Shown here piece after piece: positions 42,999-51,927 of a stretch of DNA of 64,000 bases. The notes below the pieces were generated by a model. That model was not told the DNA's origin. It searched no databases and saw nothing but the letters and a program-made list of their open reading frames with translations. A program made the translations under genes and the position numbers. Source of the stretch: Agaribacillus aureus (GTDB lineage: Bacteria; Bacteroidota; Bacteroidia; Cytophagales; Cyclobacteriaceae); the NCBI GenBank assembly GCA_030442055.1, contig JAUJEB010000001.1, forward strand, positions 2,294,001-2,358,000, in the 5' to 3' direction. Every line of letters begins with the position of its first letter. Position 1 is the first letter of the stretch.

Positions 42999-45128
42999 TT
43001 ATTTATCTCCCTTAAGTTCCTCTACCAAGGCACCATGATGTGGAATTGAATAAACATGTATACCATTTGCACGGCAATAATCAGATAGATCAGTAGCATA
43101 TTGGTAAGTGTTAAGATTAGTTACAATCAATTTATCGAACTCAAAATGCATTAAGATTTGATCAAAATCGCCAATAGCCTGATTATTAACTATGAGATAA
43201 TCTATTTTAATCCTGCTATCGTGGTGTAAGCTAAAATCTATTTTATCATTTAGCAAAAGAAAAACAGCGGTCTTCCACGATAAAAACTGGTAAGGGAGGT
43301 TGTTTTCGGGATTAGGGCTTTTCAACACAGTTATCGGTTTGGACAGGTCCTTAGTATTTAATCCACGAGCCAGGCGATAATTGGCGATAGGCCTGTGCAG
43401 GTCGGGTAAAGTCATTCCTTTGCCCAAAACGACTACAAAATTTTGCCGGTGACCATTAATAAAGTCCATAGCGCAAACGCGGTTAATGTCATAGAAAACC
43501 AGCAAGCTTTGGTCGTAGGTTTGTATGTGGTGGAGCAGCGACTGAATCGTAATTAGCAAAAGGAAGAACGCACCTATCCTGAAATATCGAATTTTGAAAG
43601 TTTGAAAAAACAATATCAAAGCCAATATCCAGGCATAAAATAAGACCAGTCCATTAACGGTAAAATAAAGATCTTTGACACTACTGAGCGGTAAGGCTTC
43701 TATACCTATTAGCCCTTCATTCATCAAAAATACCAACTTTTCCAAAACGACCGAGACAAAGGAAACCGAAACCCCGGCAAAGCCCAGAACCGATATAAAA
43801 ATACCTAAGGAAACGATGACGGTCGCCGCCGGAATAACCACTATATTCGTCAGCCAAAAATAAGTAGGAAACTGGTGGAAGTAATAAATAGAAATCGGAA
43901 AAGTCGCTATTTGGGCAGCCAAAGATACTGCCGTAAGATCCCACAGCCAGTTGAAAATCCTGTATTTAAAACTAAACCATTTTGCAATTTTAGGTTGTAA
44001 ATAAACAATGCCGGTTACGGCAATAAATGACAATTGAAACCCCACGTGAAACAAAAACAATGGATTGACCAGCAAAAGCAGGAAGGCAGTCAGGGCAATA
44101 TTATTATAAATGTTTGACTTCCTGTCCAAAACATCGCTTAACAAAATGAATGTAAACATTACAACTGCTCTCAAAACGGAAGTCGACAATCCTGTCAATA
44201 ACGCATAAAACCACATACCTCCCAGGCAAATCACCAGGAACAGCCATCTCCCTCTCTTGTGTTTCCTCAGAAATCCCAGCATTGTGGAAAATAGCAGATA
44301 TACAATTCCCACATGAAGTCCTGAAACCGCCAGGACATGCATGGCACCTACCGTTGCATAGGTGTCTTTCACATCAACATGCAGCGCTTCCTTTTCACCA
44401 ATTAGCAGAGAAAGCACTATGGAACGCTCCCGATCACTTTTGATAGCCCGTTGAATGATATGGTTGACCTTTTTTCTAAGCCTGGAGGCATAGCCGATCA
44501 AGGTTTTGTTTCCGCCCGACGCGTACTTCATCATTTCGCCAGGGTCAATAAAATGCTGATGGAAGATGTTTTGCCTGGCTAGATAGTTTTTATAGTCAAA
44601 GGCTTCGGGATTCGAGGTATTTTTAATTTTCCGGGGGGTGCCTTGCACCAGCAACTGGTCTCCATAAGTTATAGTGAACAATGAGCTGTCAGTTTTTACA
44701 TACAGGTAGGCGTCGGCATGGACCTTCCCCCAATTTTTTTCTGATTTTACAGTGTGAATACCGACCTTGAATCTCAGGTAGTTTTTCCGGCGGACACCTT
44801 CTTCAACCACTTTGGCGGCGTACCATTTTACCTCTCCTTCATGCCGGATGAGATGTTTACCATTATTGCGTTGGTCATTTTGATAGAATCTAAGAGCCCC
44901 CACATTAAAAACTATGATAAGCCCCAGGGTTCCAAGAACAACATTGCCGGTGGCTGGTTTCAGCCGGCCTCTGCATAAAAATATCAATGCAAAGAGCGTT
45001 CCGAAGGTAAGAAAGCATACCTCAAAAAAGACATAGTTTCCAGCGTAATTTGATGCCAGTATTCCGAAAATTAAAAATGCCACATACCTGACATATGGAT
45101 AGGGCATCCACATGAAGTTCTCCGTCAT
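42999..45128 (-). CDS. comEC: ComEC/Rec2-family membrane protein
   Basis: A 709-residue polytopic protein that in transformable bacteria forms the channel taking single-stranded DNA across the inner membrane. Two N-terminal helices are followed by a DUF4131-like OB-type domain (about 90-210). The Competence domain (about 235-500) holds LSLLIGEKEALHVDVKDTYATVGAMHVLAVSGLHVGIVY and LTGLSTSVLRAVVM. The C-terminal third does not show the HxHxDH metallo-beta-lactamase motif seen in full-length ComEC. It looks like a degenerate or alternative periplasmic domain, common in Bacteroidota. Whether this organism is naturally competent is unknown. Confidence 0.9.
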   Translation of the reverse strand: MTENFMWMPYPYVRYVAFLIFGILASNYAGNYVFFEVCFLTFGTLFALIFLCRGRLKPATGNVVLGTLGLIIVFNVGALRFYQNDQRNNGKHLIRHEGEVKWYAAKVVEEGVRRKNYLRFKVGIHTVKSEKNWGKVHADAYLYVKTDSSLFTITYGDQLLVQGTPRKIKNTSNPEAFDYKNYLARQNIFHQHFIDPGEMMKYASGGNKTLIGYASRLRKKVNHIIQRAIKSDRERSIVLSLLIGEKEALHVDVKDTYATVGAMHVLAVSGLHVGIVYLLFSTMLGFLRKHKRGRWLFLVICLGGMWFYALLTGLSTSVLRAVVMFTFILLSDVLDRKSNIYNNIALTAFLLLLVNPLFLFHVGFQLSFIAVTGIVYLQPKIAKWFSFKYRIFNWLWDLTAVSLAAQIATFPISIYYFHQFPTYFWLTNIVVIPAATVIVSLGIFISVLGFAGVSVSFVSVVLEKLVFLMNEGLIGIEALPLSSVKDLYFTVNGLVLFYAWILALILFFQTFKIRYFRIGAFFLLLITIQSLLHHIQTYDQSLLVFYDINRVCAMDFINGHRQNFVVVLGKGMTLPDLHRPIANYRLARGLNTKDLSKPITVLKSPNPENNLPYQFLSWKTAVFLLLNDKIDFSLHHDSRIKIDYLIVNNQAIGDFDQILMHFEFDKLIVTNLNTYQYATDLSDYCRANGIHVYSIPHHGALVEELKGDK

Positions 45129-45409
45129 AAAGTTTAAAAAATAGCTACCTGCAAAAAATCAAGGCAGGATCCTAAAAAATAATTTCTTCAAAGCTGTTTA
45201 CAATTTATCAGTAATTTTGATTTTTTCTGAGCATCCAATCTTTTTTTTGGAATACTTTTTTATCATTTTAAAGAATAATATATTTTGAAGGTTCTGTGAC
45301 TTTTAAGGCAAAAAATAATTATATAATTAAGCAAATAAAATACTGCCAAATAATACCCGACAGGAAGGATATCCGGTTGTGAAAAGTTTAAACCTGTAAG
45401 CTGAATTAA

Positions 45410-45886
45410 ATGGAGAAAATAATTGAAAGGCAATATGGCCACAAATTAAGAACCAGGGTTAACGGACTACTGATAGAGGACGAAAAAATTTTACTTTTAA
45501 AACATAAAGGTCTGGGAAGCGGGCATTTATGGGCACCGCCGGGAGGAGGAATCGAGTATGGATCTACCATAGAAGAAAACCTGAAAAGAGAATTTTACGA
45601 AGAAACAGGTTTGCAAATCAGGGTATTAAAGCTGCAATTCGTCAATGAATTTATCAAGGCACCATTTCATGCCATTGAGCTGTTTTTCCTGGTGGAAAGA
45701 ACCGGCGGGCAACTAAAATTGGGGAGTGATCCGGAATCGGACAAGAATCATCAAATACTGGAAGCAATTAGCTTTTTTTCATTCGCAGAAATAGCCACAA
45801 TGCGCGACAGCGAACTTCATAATTTATTCAAACATTGTCGATCTATTCAGGAGCTTTTAAAAATGAATGGTTATTTTAATTATTAA
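45410..45886 (+). CDS. Nudix hydrolase
   Basis: A 158-residue cytoplasmic pyrophosphatase. The Nudix box is complete: GGGIEYGSTIEENLKREFYEETGLQ, matching Gx5Ex7REUxEExGU (metal-binding Glu residues present). Upstream strands include VNGLLIEDEKILLLKHKG. Nudix enzymes cleave nucleoside diphosphates linked to another group; the substrate cannot be told. It is divergent from comEC across a 281-nt AT-rich spacer in which I see no strong promoter box or structured element. Confidence 0.9.
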   Translation: MEKIIERQYGHKLRTRVNGLLIEDEKILLLKHKGLGSGHLWAPPGGGIEYGSTIEENLKREFYEETGLQIRVLKLQFVNEFIKAPFHAIELFFLVERTGGQLKLGSDPESDKNHQILEAISFFSFAEIATMRDSELHNLFKHCRSIQELLKMNGYFNY

Positions 45887-45915
45887 AAATATTTCCATAA
45901 TATAGCGGTGAATTT

Positions 45916-45946
45916 ATTGCGTAATCTTGTAACATATCTATTTTTG
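45916..45946 (+). promoter_or_regulatory. Promoter (ATTG-N19-TATTTTTG) for the pseudopilin-like gene
   Basis: ATTG at 45916-45919 and TATTTTTG at 45939-45946, 19 nt apart. The predicted start is near 45951-45953, about 13 nt before the ATG at 45966. Confidence 0.6.
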
Positions 45947-45965
45947 CATCAAAAAGAGAAAAAAT

Positions 45966-46556
45966 ATGAACAATACTAAAATCTTAACCTATGTCTTTTT
46001 AGTTATTGCCATTGGACTAGCTGCTTATTTGGTTAATTTAATTTATAGTGATATTGAGGAAAAACGACGAATTGCAGAAATTGAGGCAAGAGTAGTTGAA
46101 AAATTAAAAATAATCAGGGATGCTGAGATAGCTTATCAGGCTGTGCACGGTCAATACACCAGCGATTGGGATAAACTCATCTCTTTTATTAATAATGGCA
46201 AGATTTACGTTATAGAGAAAAAGGAAGAAATTATACCCCTTGACTATGGTGCAGATTCACTGGTAATACATGTTGATACCCTGGATGCGGTCAATGTAAA
46301 AGACTCATTATTTTCAGTTGAAAAATATCCCGACCTGGTAATAGATGAAATATATATGATCCCCGAGAGTGGCAAAAAGTTTGAAATCTTTGCCGATAAA
46401 ATTACCAAATCAGGCGTAACCGTTGACGTAATTGAGGTTCGTGATGTAGACCCCGTTGACAAAACCAGGAAAGAAGACAGCGATATTAAAAACAGAAAAC
46501 CGCTTCGATTTGGATCAAGAACAGAGATAACTACATCCGGAAACTGGGGAGAATAA
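45966..46556 (+). CDS. Membrane-anchored pseudopilin-like protein of unknown function
   Basis: 196 residues. One N-terminal membrane helix (about 6-28, ILTYVFLVIAIGLAAYLVNLIY) runs into a charged helix (EEKRRIAEIEARVVEKLKIIRDAEIAYQAVHGQYTSDWDKL). This matches the look of type II secretion pseudopilin G-like domains, in which the hydrophobic helix continues into an amphipathic one followed by 'hG(x)Y(T)xD'. The remainder is beta-rich and acidic. A classic prepilin cleavage site is not evident, so it may be a stand-alone membrane protein. It is followed after 7 nt by DUF3822, so they are probably one operon. Confidence 0.72.
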   Translation: MNNTKILTYVFLVIAIGLAAYLVNLIYSDIEEKRRIAEIEARVVEKLKIIRDAEIAYQAVHGQYTSDWDKLISFINNGKIYVIEKKEEIIPLDYGADSLVIHVDTLDAVNVKDSLFSVEKYPDLVIDEIYMIPESGKKFEIFADKITKSGVTVDVIEVRDVDPVDKTRKEDSDIKNRKPLRFGSRTEITTSGNWGE

Positions 46557-46563
46557 AAGGATC

Positions 46564-47451
46564 TTGGAAAATACAACCGCAAACTATCGGCAGGTAAAAA
46601 AAATCAAGGATGACAAGTTTGATGTTGAAAGCCTTGACAGGTATAATTTATCCATACAATTGGCCGATAATGACTTTCAAATGTGTATCAGCGATAGCAA
46701 GACCAGCAATTGCCTGTTGCTGGAGGACTATATCCTGAATGATACCCGATCTGTCGATATTTTAATATCCACTTTGTCCCAGTTATTTGAGAATCATCAC
46801 CTGCTACATGCCGGCTTCTGGAATTCTGTTAAGTTCTCAATTAAGAACACAAAATTCACGTTGGTTCCCAGTGGTTTATTTGATAAAGACAAACTTGAAG
46901 ATTATCTGAAGCTTAGCTGTGAGACAGATCCCAACGAAGAAAAAATCCATTATTACAAACATATAAAAACAGAGGCTGTTTCGGTTTTCTCGGCCAATAG
47001 AAAATTTACAGATTGGTTATTTTCTCTTTATCCAAACAGTACTGTTCATGTGATTCATCAGGGAAATGCGCTGATAGAAGGCGTTTTAAATTACGATGAT
47101 TACAATGAGGATCGGTCGATGTATATATTTACAGACAGGTCCCATGTCAGCATCATAATAACCAAAAACCGGCAATTGGAATTTTATAACAAGTTTAGCT
47201 ATAATACTTCCTCGGAGTATTTCCGATATATTGCCAATGCCTTTCAATTGTATGAAATGGATCAAAATAGCGCCAAAGTAATTGTTTGGGGGAATATCAA
47301 TAAGGATTCGGCGCTGTTTAAGGAGTTATATAAATATTTCAAACATGTTTCCTTCGGTAGTAAACCCAATTTCCTAAACTACAATTACATGTTTGATGAG
47401 GCCGATGATCATCAATACTTCGACCTGTATAACACCTTCCTCTGCGAATAA
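46564..47451 (+). CDS. DUF3822 family protein
   Basis: 295 residues, TTG start at 46564, which is close to the preceding gene's stop (7 nt). DUF3822 proteins belong to the Bacteroidota and have an ASKHA-like look (alternating strands such as VHVIHQGNALIEGVL, SMYIFTDRSHVSIIITKNRQLEFYNKF, and KVIVWGNINKDSALFKEL). No catalytic residues are known. They are usually found beside coaD, as here (118 nt gap). In many relatives an rsmD gene lies between; it is absent here. The role is unknown. Confidence 0.82.
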   Translation: MENTTANYRQVKKIKDDKFDVESLDRYNLSIQLADNDFQMCISDSKTSNCLLLEDYILNDTRSVDILISTLSQLFENHHLLHAGFWNSVKFSIKNTKFTLVPSGLFDKDKLEDYLKLSCETDPNEEKIHYYKHIKTEAVSVFSANRKFTDWLFSLYPNSTVHVIHQGNALIEGVLNYDDYNEDRSMYIFTDRSHVSIIITKNRQLEFYNKFSYNTSSEYFRYIANAFQLYEMDQNSAKVIVWGNINKDSALFKELYKYFKHVSFGSKPNFLNYNYMFDEADDHQYFDLYNTFLCE

Positions 47452-47569
47452 ATTTTCCATCCTGGCAGGGCTGCGATATTTGATGGCGTTTTGTTAGGTA
47501 ATATAATGGATGCATCGTAAATTTTCATGATTATCCTAATCCACGACCTGTATCACTATAATTAATCAG

Positions 47570-48022
47570 ATGTCAAAGAAAGCCATTTTTCCCGGATCAT
47601 TTGATCCTTTTACCAAAGGACACGAAGATATTGTATTAAGAGGATTGAAGATTTTTGATGAAGTAATTATCGGAATAGGCCATAACTCCAAAAAGATCCG
47701 GCACTTCGACGTGGAAAAAATGGCACAATTAATCCAACATAATTTCCTTAAGTTTCCCAATATTAAGGTGATTGTTTATGATGAATTGACCGCTAATCTC
47801 GCCAAAAAGCATGGCGCTAACTATATACTGAGAGGCTTGCGCAACACCACAGATTTTGAGTATGAAAATAGTATCTCACAGGTAAACAGAAACCTGAATC
47901 AGGAGATTGAAACTGTATTTCTTATTACTTCCCCCAAATACGCAGCGGTGAACTCAAGCATTATCCGGGAAATTCACAAATATGGAGCAGACATTTCACC
48001 ATTTGTCCCTTTTAAATTGTAA
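47570..48022 (+). CDS. coaD: Phosphopantetheine adenylyltransferase
   Basis: A 150-residue nucleotidyltransferase for the fourth step of coenzyme A synthesis (4'-phosphopantetheine + ATP to dephospho-CoA). The N-terminal AIFPGSFDPFTKGHEDIV contains the TxxH motif (Thr, His of the HxGH-type site). ILRGLRNTTDFEYE is the substrate-binding stretch, and SSIIREIHKYG the C-terminal ISSTxxR-like motif. The length is slightly below average. Another CoA gene (coaBC) is in the same window but far away. Confidence 0.95.
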   Translation: MSKKAIFPGSFDPFTKGHEDIVLRGLKIFDEVIIGIGHNSKKIRHFDVEKMAQLIQHNFLKFPNIKVIVYDELTANLAKKHGANYILRGLRNTTDFEYENSISQVNRNLNQEIETVFLITSPKYAAVNSSIIREIHKYGADISPFVPFKL

Positions 48023-48073
48023 CAGCCGGTTCCTGCTTTCTACGGTACTGCCGCCTCGAAAATAAAGAAGTAG

Positions 48074-48763
48074 CTAAAACAACTTTATCTTGTGATCAAA
48101 TTTTTTATTGAATTTTTTAAAGACTTCCACAATTGAGGGGTAGGAGTTTTTCAGGAGCGAAGGCAGTTCGGTCTTGTCAAACCACGCTACCTTTTCTATA
48201 CTTTCTTTTTCCTGAGGTTTCATGTCCTTATCGTCAACACAATCCATTAAATACCAGTTGGTTTTCTTCAAAATGCGTTTATCATTTTGCATATAGGTGT
48301 GCCATGTCACCCCGATTTTACTTCGCAAATCTACTTTAATTGAACACTCCTCCTCCACTTCTCTGATTGCCGTCACTTTCATCTTCTCGCCATCTTCAGA
48401 CTTTCCTTTGGGCAAATCCCACTTTTTTAACCGGTAAATCAATAAATACTGGTCCTTCTTCAATACCAGCCCACCAGCAGCTTTTACAATTGTAAACTGA
48501 TCCTTTACCAGTTTTTTAGCTGACTGATAATCGTTAACCGCGAATGTTATTGAGGTAGCTTTCTTGAATTTTTTGTCCTGCATCAAAAGGAAGAATACTT
48601 TCAGCTCAGTCTCAGCTAGATCCACAAACAGTATATCTCCCATTAAATCCAGTTGGGAGATCATCTTGTTATCACCCTTTTTAATCGTGTGATAAACATC
48701 CCATTCTTTTAAATCTGTTTTGGCAATAATATTGACGGGGATATTATTAACAAATATTTTCAT
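48074..48763 (-). CDS. Nudix hydrolase with N-terminal extension
   Basis: About 229 residues from ATG 48763; an ATG three codons earlier is possible. The first 100 residues (KIFVNNIPVNIIAKTDLKEWDVY, VDLAETELKVFFLLMQDK) form an extra domain not seen in minimal Nudix proteins. The Nudix box lies at about 130-155 (LPKGKSEDGEKMKVTAIREVEEECSI) with the catalytic glutamates. The form 'LPKGK...' resembles diadenosine-polyphosphate/8-oxo-dGTP-type hydrolases, but the substrate is uncertain. It converges with coaD and is divergent from pyrE. Confidence 0.88.
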   Translation of the reverse strand: MKIFVNNIPVNIIAKTDLKEWDVYHTIKKGDNKMISQLDLMGDILFVDLAETELKVFFLLMQDKKFKKATSITFAVNDYQSAKKLVKDQFTIVKAAGGLVLKKDQYLLIYRLKKWDLPKGKSEDGEKMKVTAIREVEEECSIKVDLRSKIGVTWHTYMQNDKRILKKTNWYLMDCVDDKDMKPQEKESIEKVAWFDKTELPSLLKNSYPSIVEVFKKFNKKFDHKIKLF

Positions 48764-48826
48764 AAAGATCAAAAATCAAGAATAGTTACAAATGAAAAAA
48801 ATATCTGGGTCTGATACAAACTAAAA

Positions 48827-48859
48827 TTTGTTTCAGCCCACAATATTATTGTAAATTCG
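48827..48859 (+). promoter_or_regulatory. Promoter (TTTG-N21-TAAATTCG) for pyrE
   Basis: TTTG at 48827-48830 and TAAATTCG at 48852-48859 (7 of 8 to TAnnTTTG) are 21 nt apart. The box ends 4 nt before the ATG at 48864, so initiation would fall at the start codon. Confidence 0.55.
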
Positions 48860-48863
48860 CAGC

Positions 48864-49514
48864 ATGATAAAGGTCATTGAAAATACTAGTAAATCACACC
48901 AGATAGCAAAAATGCTTTTGGAAATCGGCGCTATTCAGTTAAACATTGAAAAACCATTTTCGTGGAGCTCAGGATGGAATTCGCCAATTTATTGTGACAA
49001 CCGGCTTTCCCTGTCATTTCCGGCTATAAGATCATATATAAAAAATTTGTTGGCAGAACAGGTTAAAACCAATTACCCTGACGTCGAAGCCATTGCAGGT
49101 GTGGCCACGGCGGGCATTCCCCAGGGCGCGCTTGTGGCTGACAGCCTTGAATTACCGTTTTTATACGTCAGATCAAAGCCAAAAGGGCATGGCATGGAAA
49201 ATATGATCGAGGGCAAGATTACTAAAAATCAAAAGGTTGTATTGGTAGAAGACCTGGTTTCGACCGGTGGCAGTTCCCTGAAGGCAGCTGCGGCATTGAA
49301 GCAAGCCGAATTTGACATTTTAGGGATGGCAGCGATATTCACTTACGGATTTGATGTGGCGGAACAAAATTTCGGCAACGCCAATATTCCATTATTTTGT
49401 TTAAGTGATTACAATACTTTAATTGATGAAGCACTGTCTCAAAATCTTATTTCCGGAGAGCAGGTTGCATTTTTAAAAAGCTGGCGTGAGGATCCCTCGA
49501 CCTGGAACAACTAA
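48864..49514 (+). CDS. pyrE: Orotate phosphoribosyltransferase
   Basis: A 216-residue enzyme that joins orotate and PRPP to orotidine 5'-phosphate in pyrimidine synthesis. Conserved blocks: FSWSSGWNSPIYCDNRLSLSFP (substrate binding), AIAGVATAGIPQGALVADSLELPFLYVRSKPKGHG, and the PRPP loop VVLVEDLVSTGGSSLKAA. The length is normal. The promoter lies immediately upstream with almost no leader. It converges with the TIGR02757 gene. Confidence 0.96.
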   Translation: MIKVIENTSKSHQIAKMLLEIGAIQLNIEKPFSWSSGWNSPIYCDNRLSLSFPAIRSYIKNLLAEQVKTNYPDVEAIAGVATAGIPQGALVADSLELPFLYVRSKPKGHGMENMIEGKITKNQKVVLVEDLVSTGGSSLKAAAALKQAEFDILGMAAIFTYGFDVAEQNFGNANIPLFCLSDYNTLIDEALSQNLISGEQVAFLKSWREDPSTWNN

Positions 49515-49535
49515 TTTCCAGGCCAATTGGTAGTG

Positions 49536-50318
49536 CTAAAATTTTTCTAAAATTCCCAGACCAAATAAGGCAAAGTCATATTTTACCGGATCTTCGGGAT
49601 CCATTTTCTTAAGGTTCTCTGTCAGCTCCAAGGCCGTTTTCCAATCCGTTTGTTTCCGGGTGATTAAACCCAGCTTTCTGGCCACTTTATCAACGTGAAG
49701 ATCACAGGGGCAAATAAGTTGTGCCGGCTTTATTTGTTCCCAAACACCAAAATCCACCCCATTCTGATCCTTTCTAACCATCCAGCGTAAAAACATATTT
49801 ATGCGCTTACAGGCAGAGTTTCTCTCCGGGGTGGCCACGTGTTTTTTTGTTCTTTTGGGAAAATCCGGCAAGCTGAAAAACAATTTGTGAAAACCCGCCA
49901 GACCAGGTCCCAGATTTTCACTTTTTTCGTTGATACCCTGTATAAAAGCGCTTTCAAGGGATAAATTATGCCGATAAAAATATTTCAAAAATTCAATAAA
50001 ATATAAAGTATCAGTATCATTGAATGTTCGATGTTTGAAACCCAACAACTTTGCCAGATCTTTTTCCTTGTGATTAAGTACAAAATCATAGGGCGCATTG
50101 TCCATGCGTTGTAACAGCTCTTTGCTTTTTTTAATAATAGTCTTTCTTTGTCCCCAAGCCAATGTAGCAGCCAAAAATCCGGCAATCTCCCGGTCTTGTT
50201 TCAAAGTAAATAAATGGGGTATTGAAACCGGATCATCATCGATAAATGCCGGTTTGTTAAACTGCGCGGCTTTCTGATCTAAAAAATCTTTGAGGTTTTC
50301 TCCGGTGAATACTTGCAT
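49536..50318 (-). CDS. TIGR02757 (DUF2400) family protein
   Basis: 260 residues of a conserved family with no assigned activity. It is helical throughout, with ATLAWGQRKTIIKKSKELLQRMDN, HRTFNDTDTLYFIEFLKYFY, a conserved ACKRINMFLRWMVRKDQNGVDFGVW block, and a CPCDLHVDKVARKLG motif. These are reminiscent of the helix-hairpin-helix DNA glycosylase fold ('LDxHVxRVA-like'), but the glycosylase chemistry is not established. No obvious neighbours support a role. The downstream spacer to the LysM gene is about 150 nt with no clear element. Confidence 0.8.
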   Translation of the reverse strand: MQVFTGENLKDFLDQKAAQFNKPAFIDDDPVSIPHLFTLKQDREIAGFLAATLAWGQRKTIIKKSKELLQRMDNAPYDFVLNHKEKDLAKLLGFKHRTFNDTDTLYFIEFLKYFYRHNLSLESAFIQGINEKSENLGPGLAGFHKLFFSLPDFPKRTKKHVATPERNSACKRINMFLRWMVRKDQNGVDFGVWEQIKPAQLICPCDLHVDKVARKLGLITRKQTDWKTALELTENLKKMDPEDPVKYDFALFGLGILEKF

Positions 50319-50465
50319 GGTGGCTGGGAGTCGTCAAATGGAAAGCTCAATCCTTTGTCCTCCAGGGTCCATGTAGTTTTTCAAAATTGCAATCCGGTGC
50401 AGGCATGGAAAAAGTCTGAGAGGTGGAGGAATATAGAAAATTAATAATTCGCAAAGCCCGGCGCC

Positions 50466-51626
50466 CTACGGAACATAAGAAATCTCAACCGGAAACCGGT
50501 TGTTAATAGCTCCCAGCTTGTCGTAGGCCGTCTTGGATATTTTGATTAACACTTTATCATTCACACTTGTTTCAGGTAAAACACCTACTACTCTCACAAA
50601 TACCCATAGGTTGTTCATTTCGTTTTTCACCCGCAGGATCGTACCAATAGGCGCCGTTCTATGTAAAGCTAACCATTTTTTGGAGTCCTTCTCGGTTTTG
50701 ATTACCTCGGCAAATCCAAGTTCTACTACTTTGTTAAAACCACTGGTACCACTTTTCCGCGGGCGCGGCTTGGGGTTTGTATTAACCCTTTTAATCTCCT
50801 CCATAGAGGTTTCATAGGTTTTATAATCCGCACTTTTGGATGGAGCAGTGCTTTGCTCATTATTTGCTACAATGGTTTCCGTTGCAGCAGGCCTTTCCTG
50901 CTTTTTGGAAGTAGTAGTGCTCTTATTGGCGGTTGTGGATTTAATAACCAGCTTTTGACCAATACTCAAACCCACGCCATCCAGATTATTCCATTTCTTA
51001 ATATCAGTCATGGAAACATTATATTGTCTTGAAATTGAGTATAAGGTCTGTGAAGACGACACCGTATGTATTATATCATCTTCGCCGGTTTTAGCCACGG
51101 CCGGTGTTGCCTTAACCTGACCAGCGGCTTTACCCCCTGTTTCACCAGGATAAAGAATAAGCTTTTGCCCCACGTTTAGAGCTGTTCCTGAAAGATTGTT
51201 CCAATTTTTAATATCTGTAAGCCGGACGCCGTATTTGCGGGAAATGGCAAACATGGTTTCATTGGCTTTGACTACATGGGTGATTGCTCCCTTTTTCTGC
51301 GCCGCCTTTTTTACATAGGGGATTTTCAGAATTTGTTGGATCTTGATACCAGCATCGCTACCCGGATTAGATTTTAATATCCCGGCAACAGATGAATTAT
51401 ATCTTCTTGAAAGTGAGTATAGTGTCTCCCCCGGCCCTACTCTGTGCACAATGTAAGTTTTACCATCCTTGGTTTCGATCCCAATGGAATCCACCATCAT
51501 TGATGGGGTGAAAGCATCCACAGGTTGGTGAAAAGCGATTAATATTATGGAAAAAAAAATAAATGTTGATTTCACCTGTAATATAAGATTTAGGTACCTA
51601 TAAAGATTTACGTTATTTACAGTCAT
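50466..51626 (-). CDS. LysM peptidoglycan-binding protein with C-terminal barrel domain
   Basis: 386 residues. A membrane/signal segment lies at about 18-36. Three LysM domains follow at about 59-103, 116-158 and 186-228; the last two are near copies (SISRQYNVSMTDIKKWNNLDG and AISRKYGVRLTDIKNWNNLSG). A low-complexity Ser/Thr/Lys linker leads to a C-terminal barrel-like part (about 295-386, VVELGFAEVI...LHRTAPIGTILRVKNEMNNLWVFVRVVGVLP), similar to RlpA/DPBB domains. It likely attaches to the cell wall in the periplasm and may act on or remodel peptidoglycan. It is divergent from the NfeD-type gene. Confidence 0.85.
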   Translation of the reverse strand: MTVNNVNLYRYLNLILQVKSTFIFFSIILIAFHQPVDAFTPSMMVDSIGIETKDGKTYIVHRVGPGETLYSLSRRYNSSVAGILKSNPGSDAGIKIQQILKIPYVKKAAQKKGAITHVVKANETMFAISRKYGVRLTDIKNWNNLSGTALNVGQKLILYPGETGGKAAGQVKATPAVAKTGEDDIIHTVSSSQTLYSISRQYNVSMTDIKKWNNLDGVGLSIGQKLVIKSTTANKSTTTSKKQERPAATETIVANNEQSTAPSKSADYKTYETSMEEIKRVNTNPKPRPRKSGTSGFNKVVELGFAEVIKTEKDSKKWLALHRTAPIGTILRVKNEMNNLWVFVRVVGVLPETSVNDKVLIKISKTAYDKLGAINNRFPVEISYVP

Positions 51627-51927
51627 GTATTGTAGGCATAAGGCTTTAATTGCACAAAATAATTAAAATATTAAAGATTGACCTGAAAAATTTATTAATT
51701 ATTCGAATCAATTATCGGGTTCTTTTGTGAAATAAAGGTAAAATTAAAATATTATTGCTATTTGTAAGCGTTACTCTCGAACTTTGCACTGGTAAAATTA
51801 GAAAAAAATGGACGTGAAGTTAAAAATTATGAAGGCTTTGTTAAGGTAGCCACATTAATATATAATTACATATAAAGCAATTATCTTAATAAATTCATTA
51901 ATTTTATTTCTACCATAATAGTAAAGA
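51627..51927. other. Divergent intergenic region (LysM gene / NfeD-type gene)
   Basis: 301 AT-rich nt. No exact TAnnTTTG box is visible for either side; a TTTG followed by AACTTTG around 51758-51783 on the plus strand is a weak candidate. A 13-codon open frame at 51809 is not supported. No RNA structure is recognised. Confidence 0.35.

Noticed and set aside
51809-51850. 13-codon frame upstream of the NfeD-type gene
   Set aside because: Too short, with no promoter, terminator or conserved character; a random AT-rich frame.
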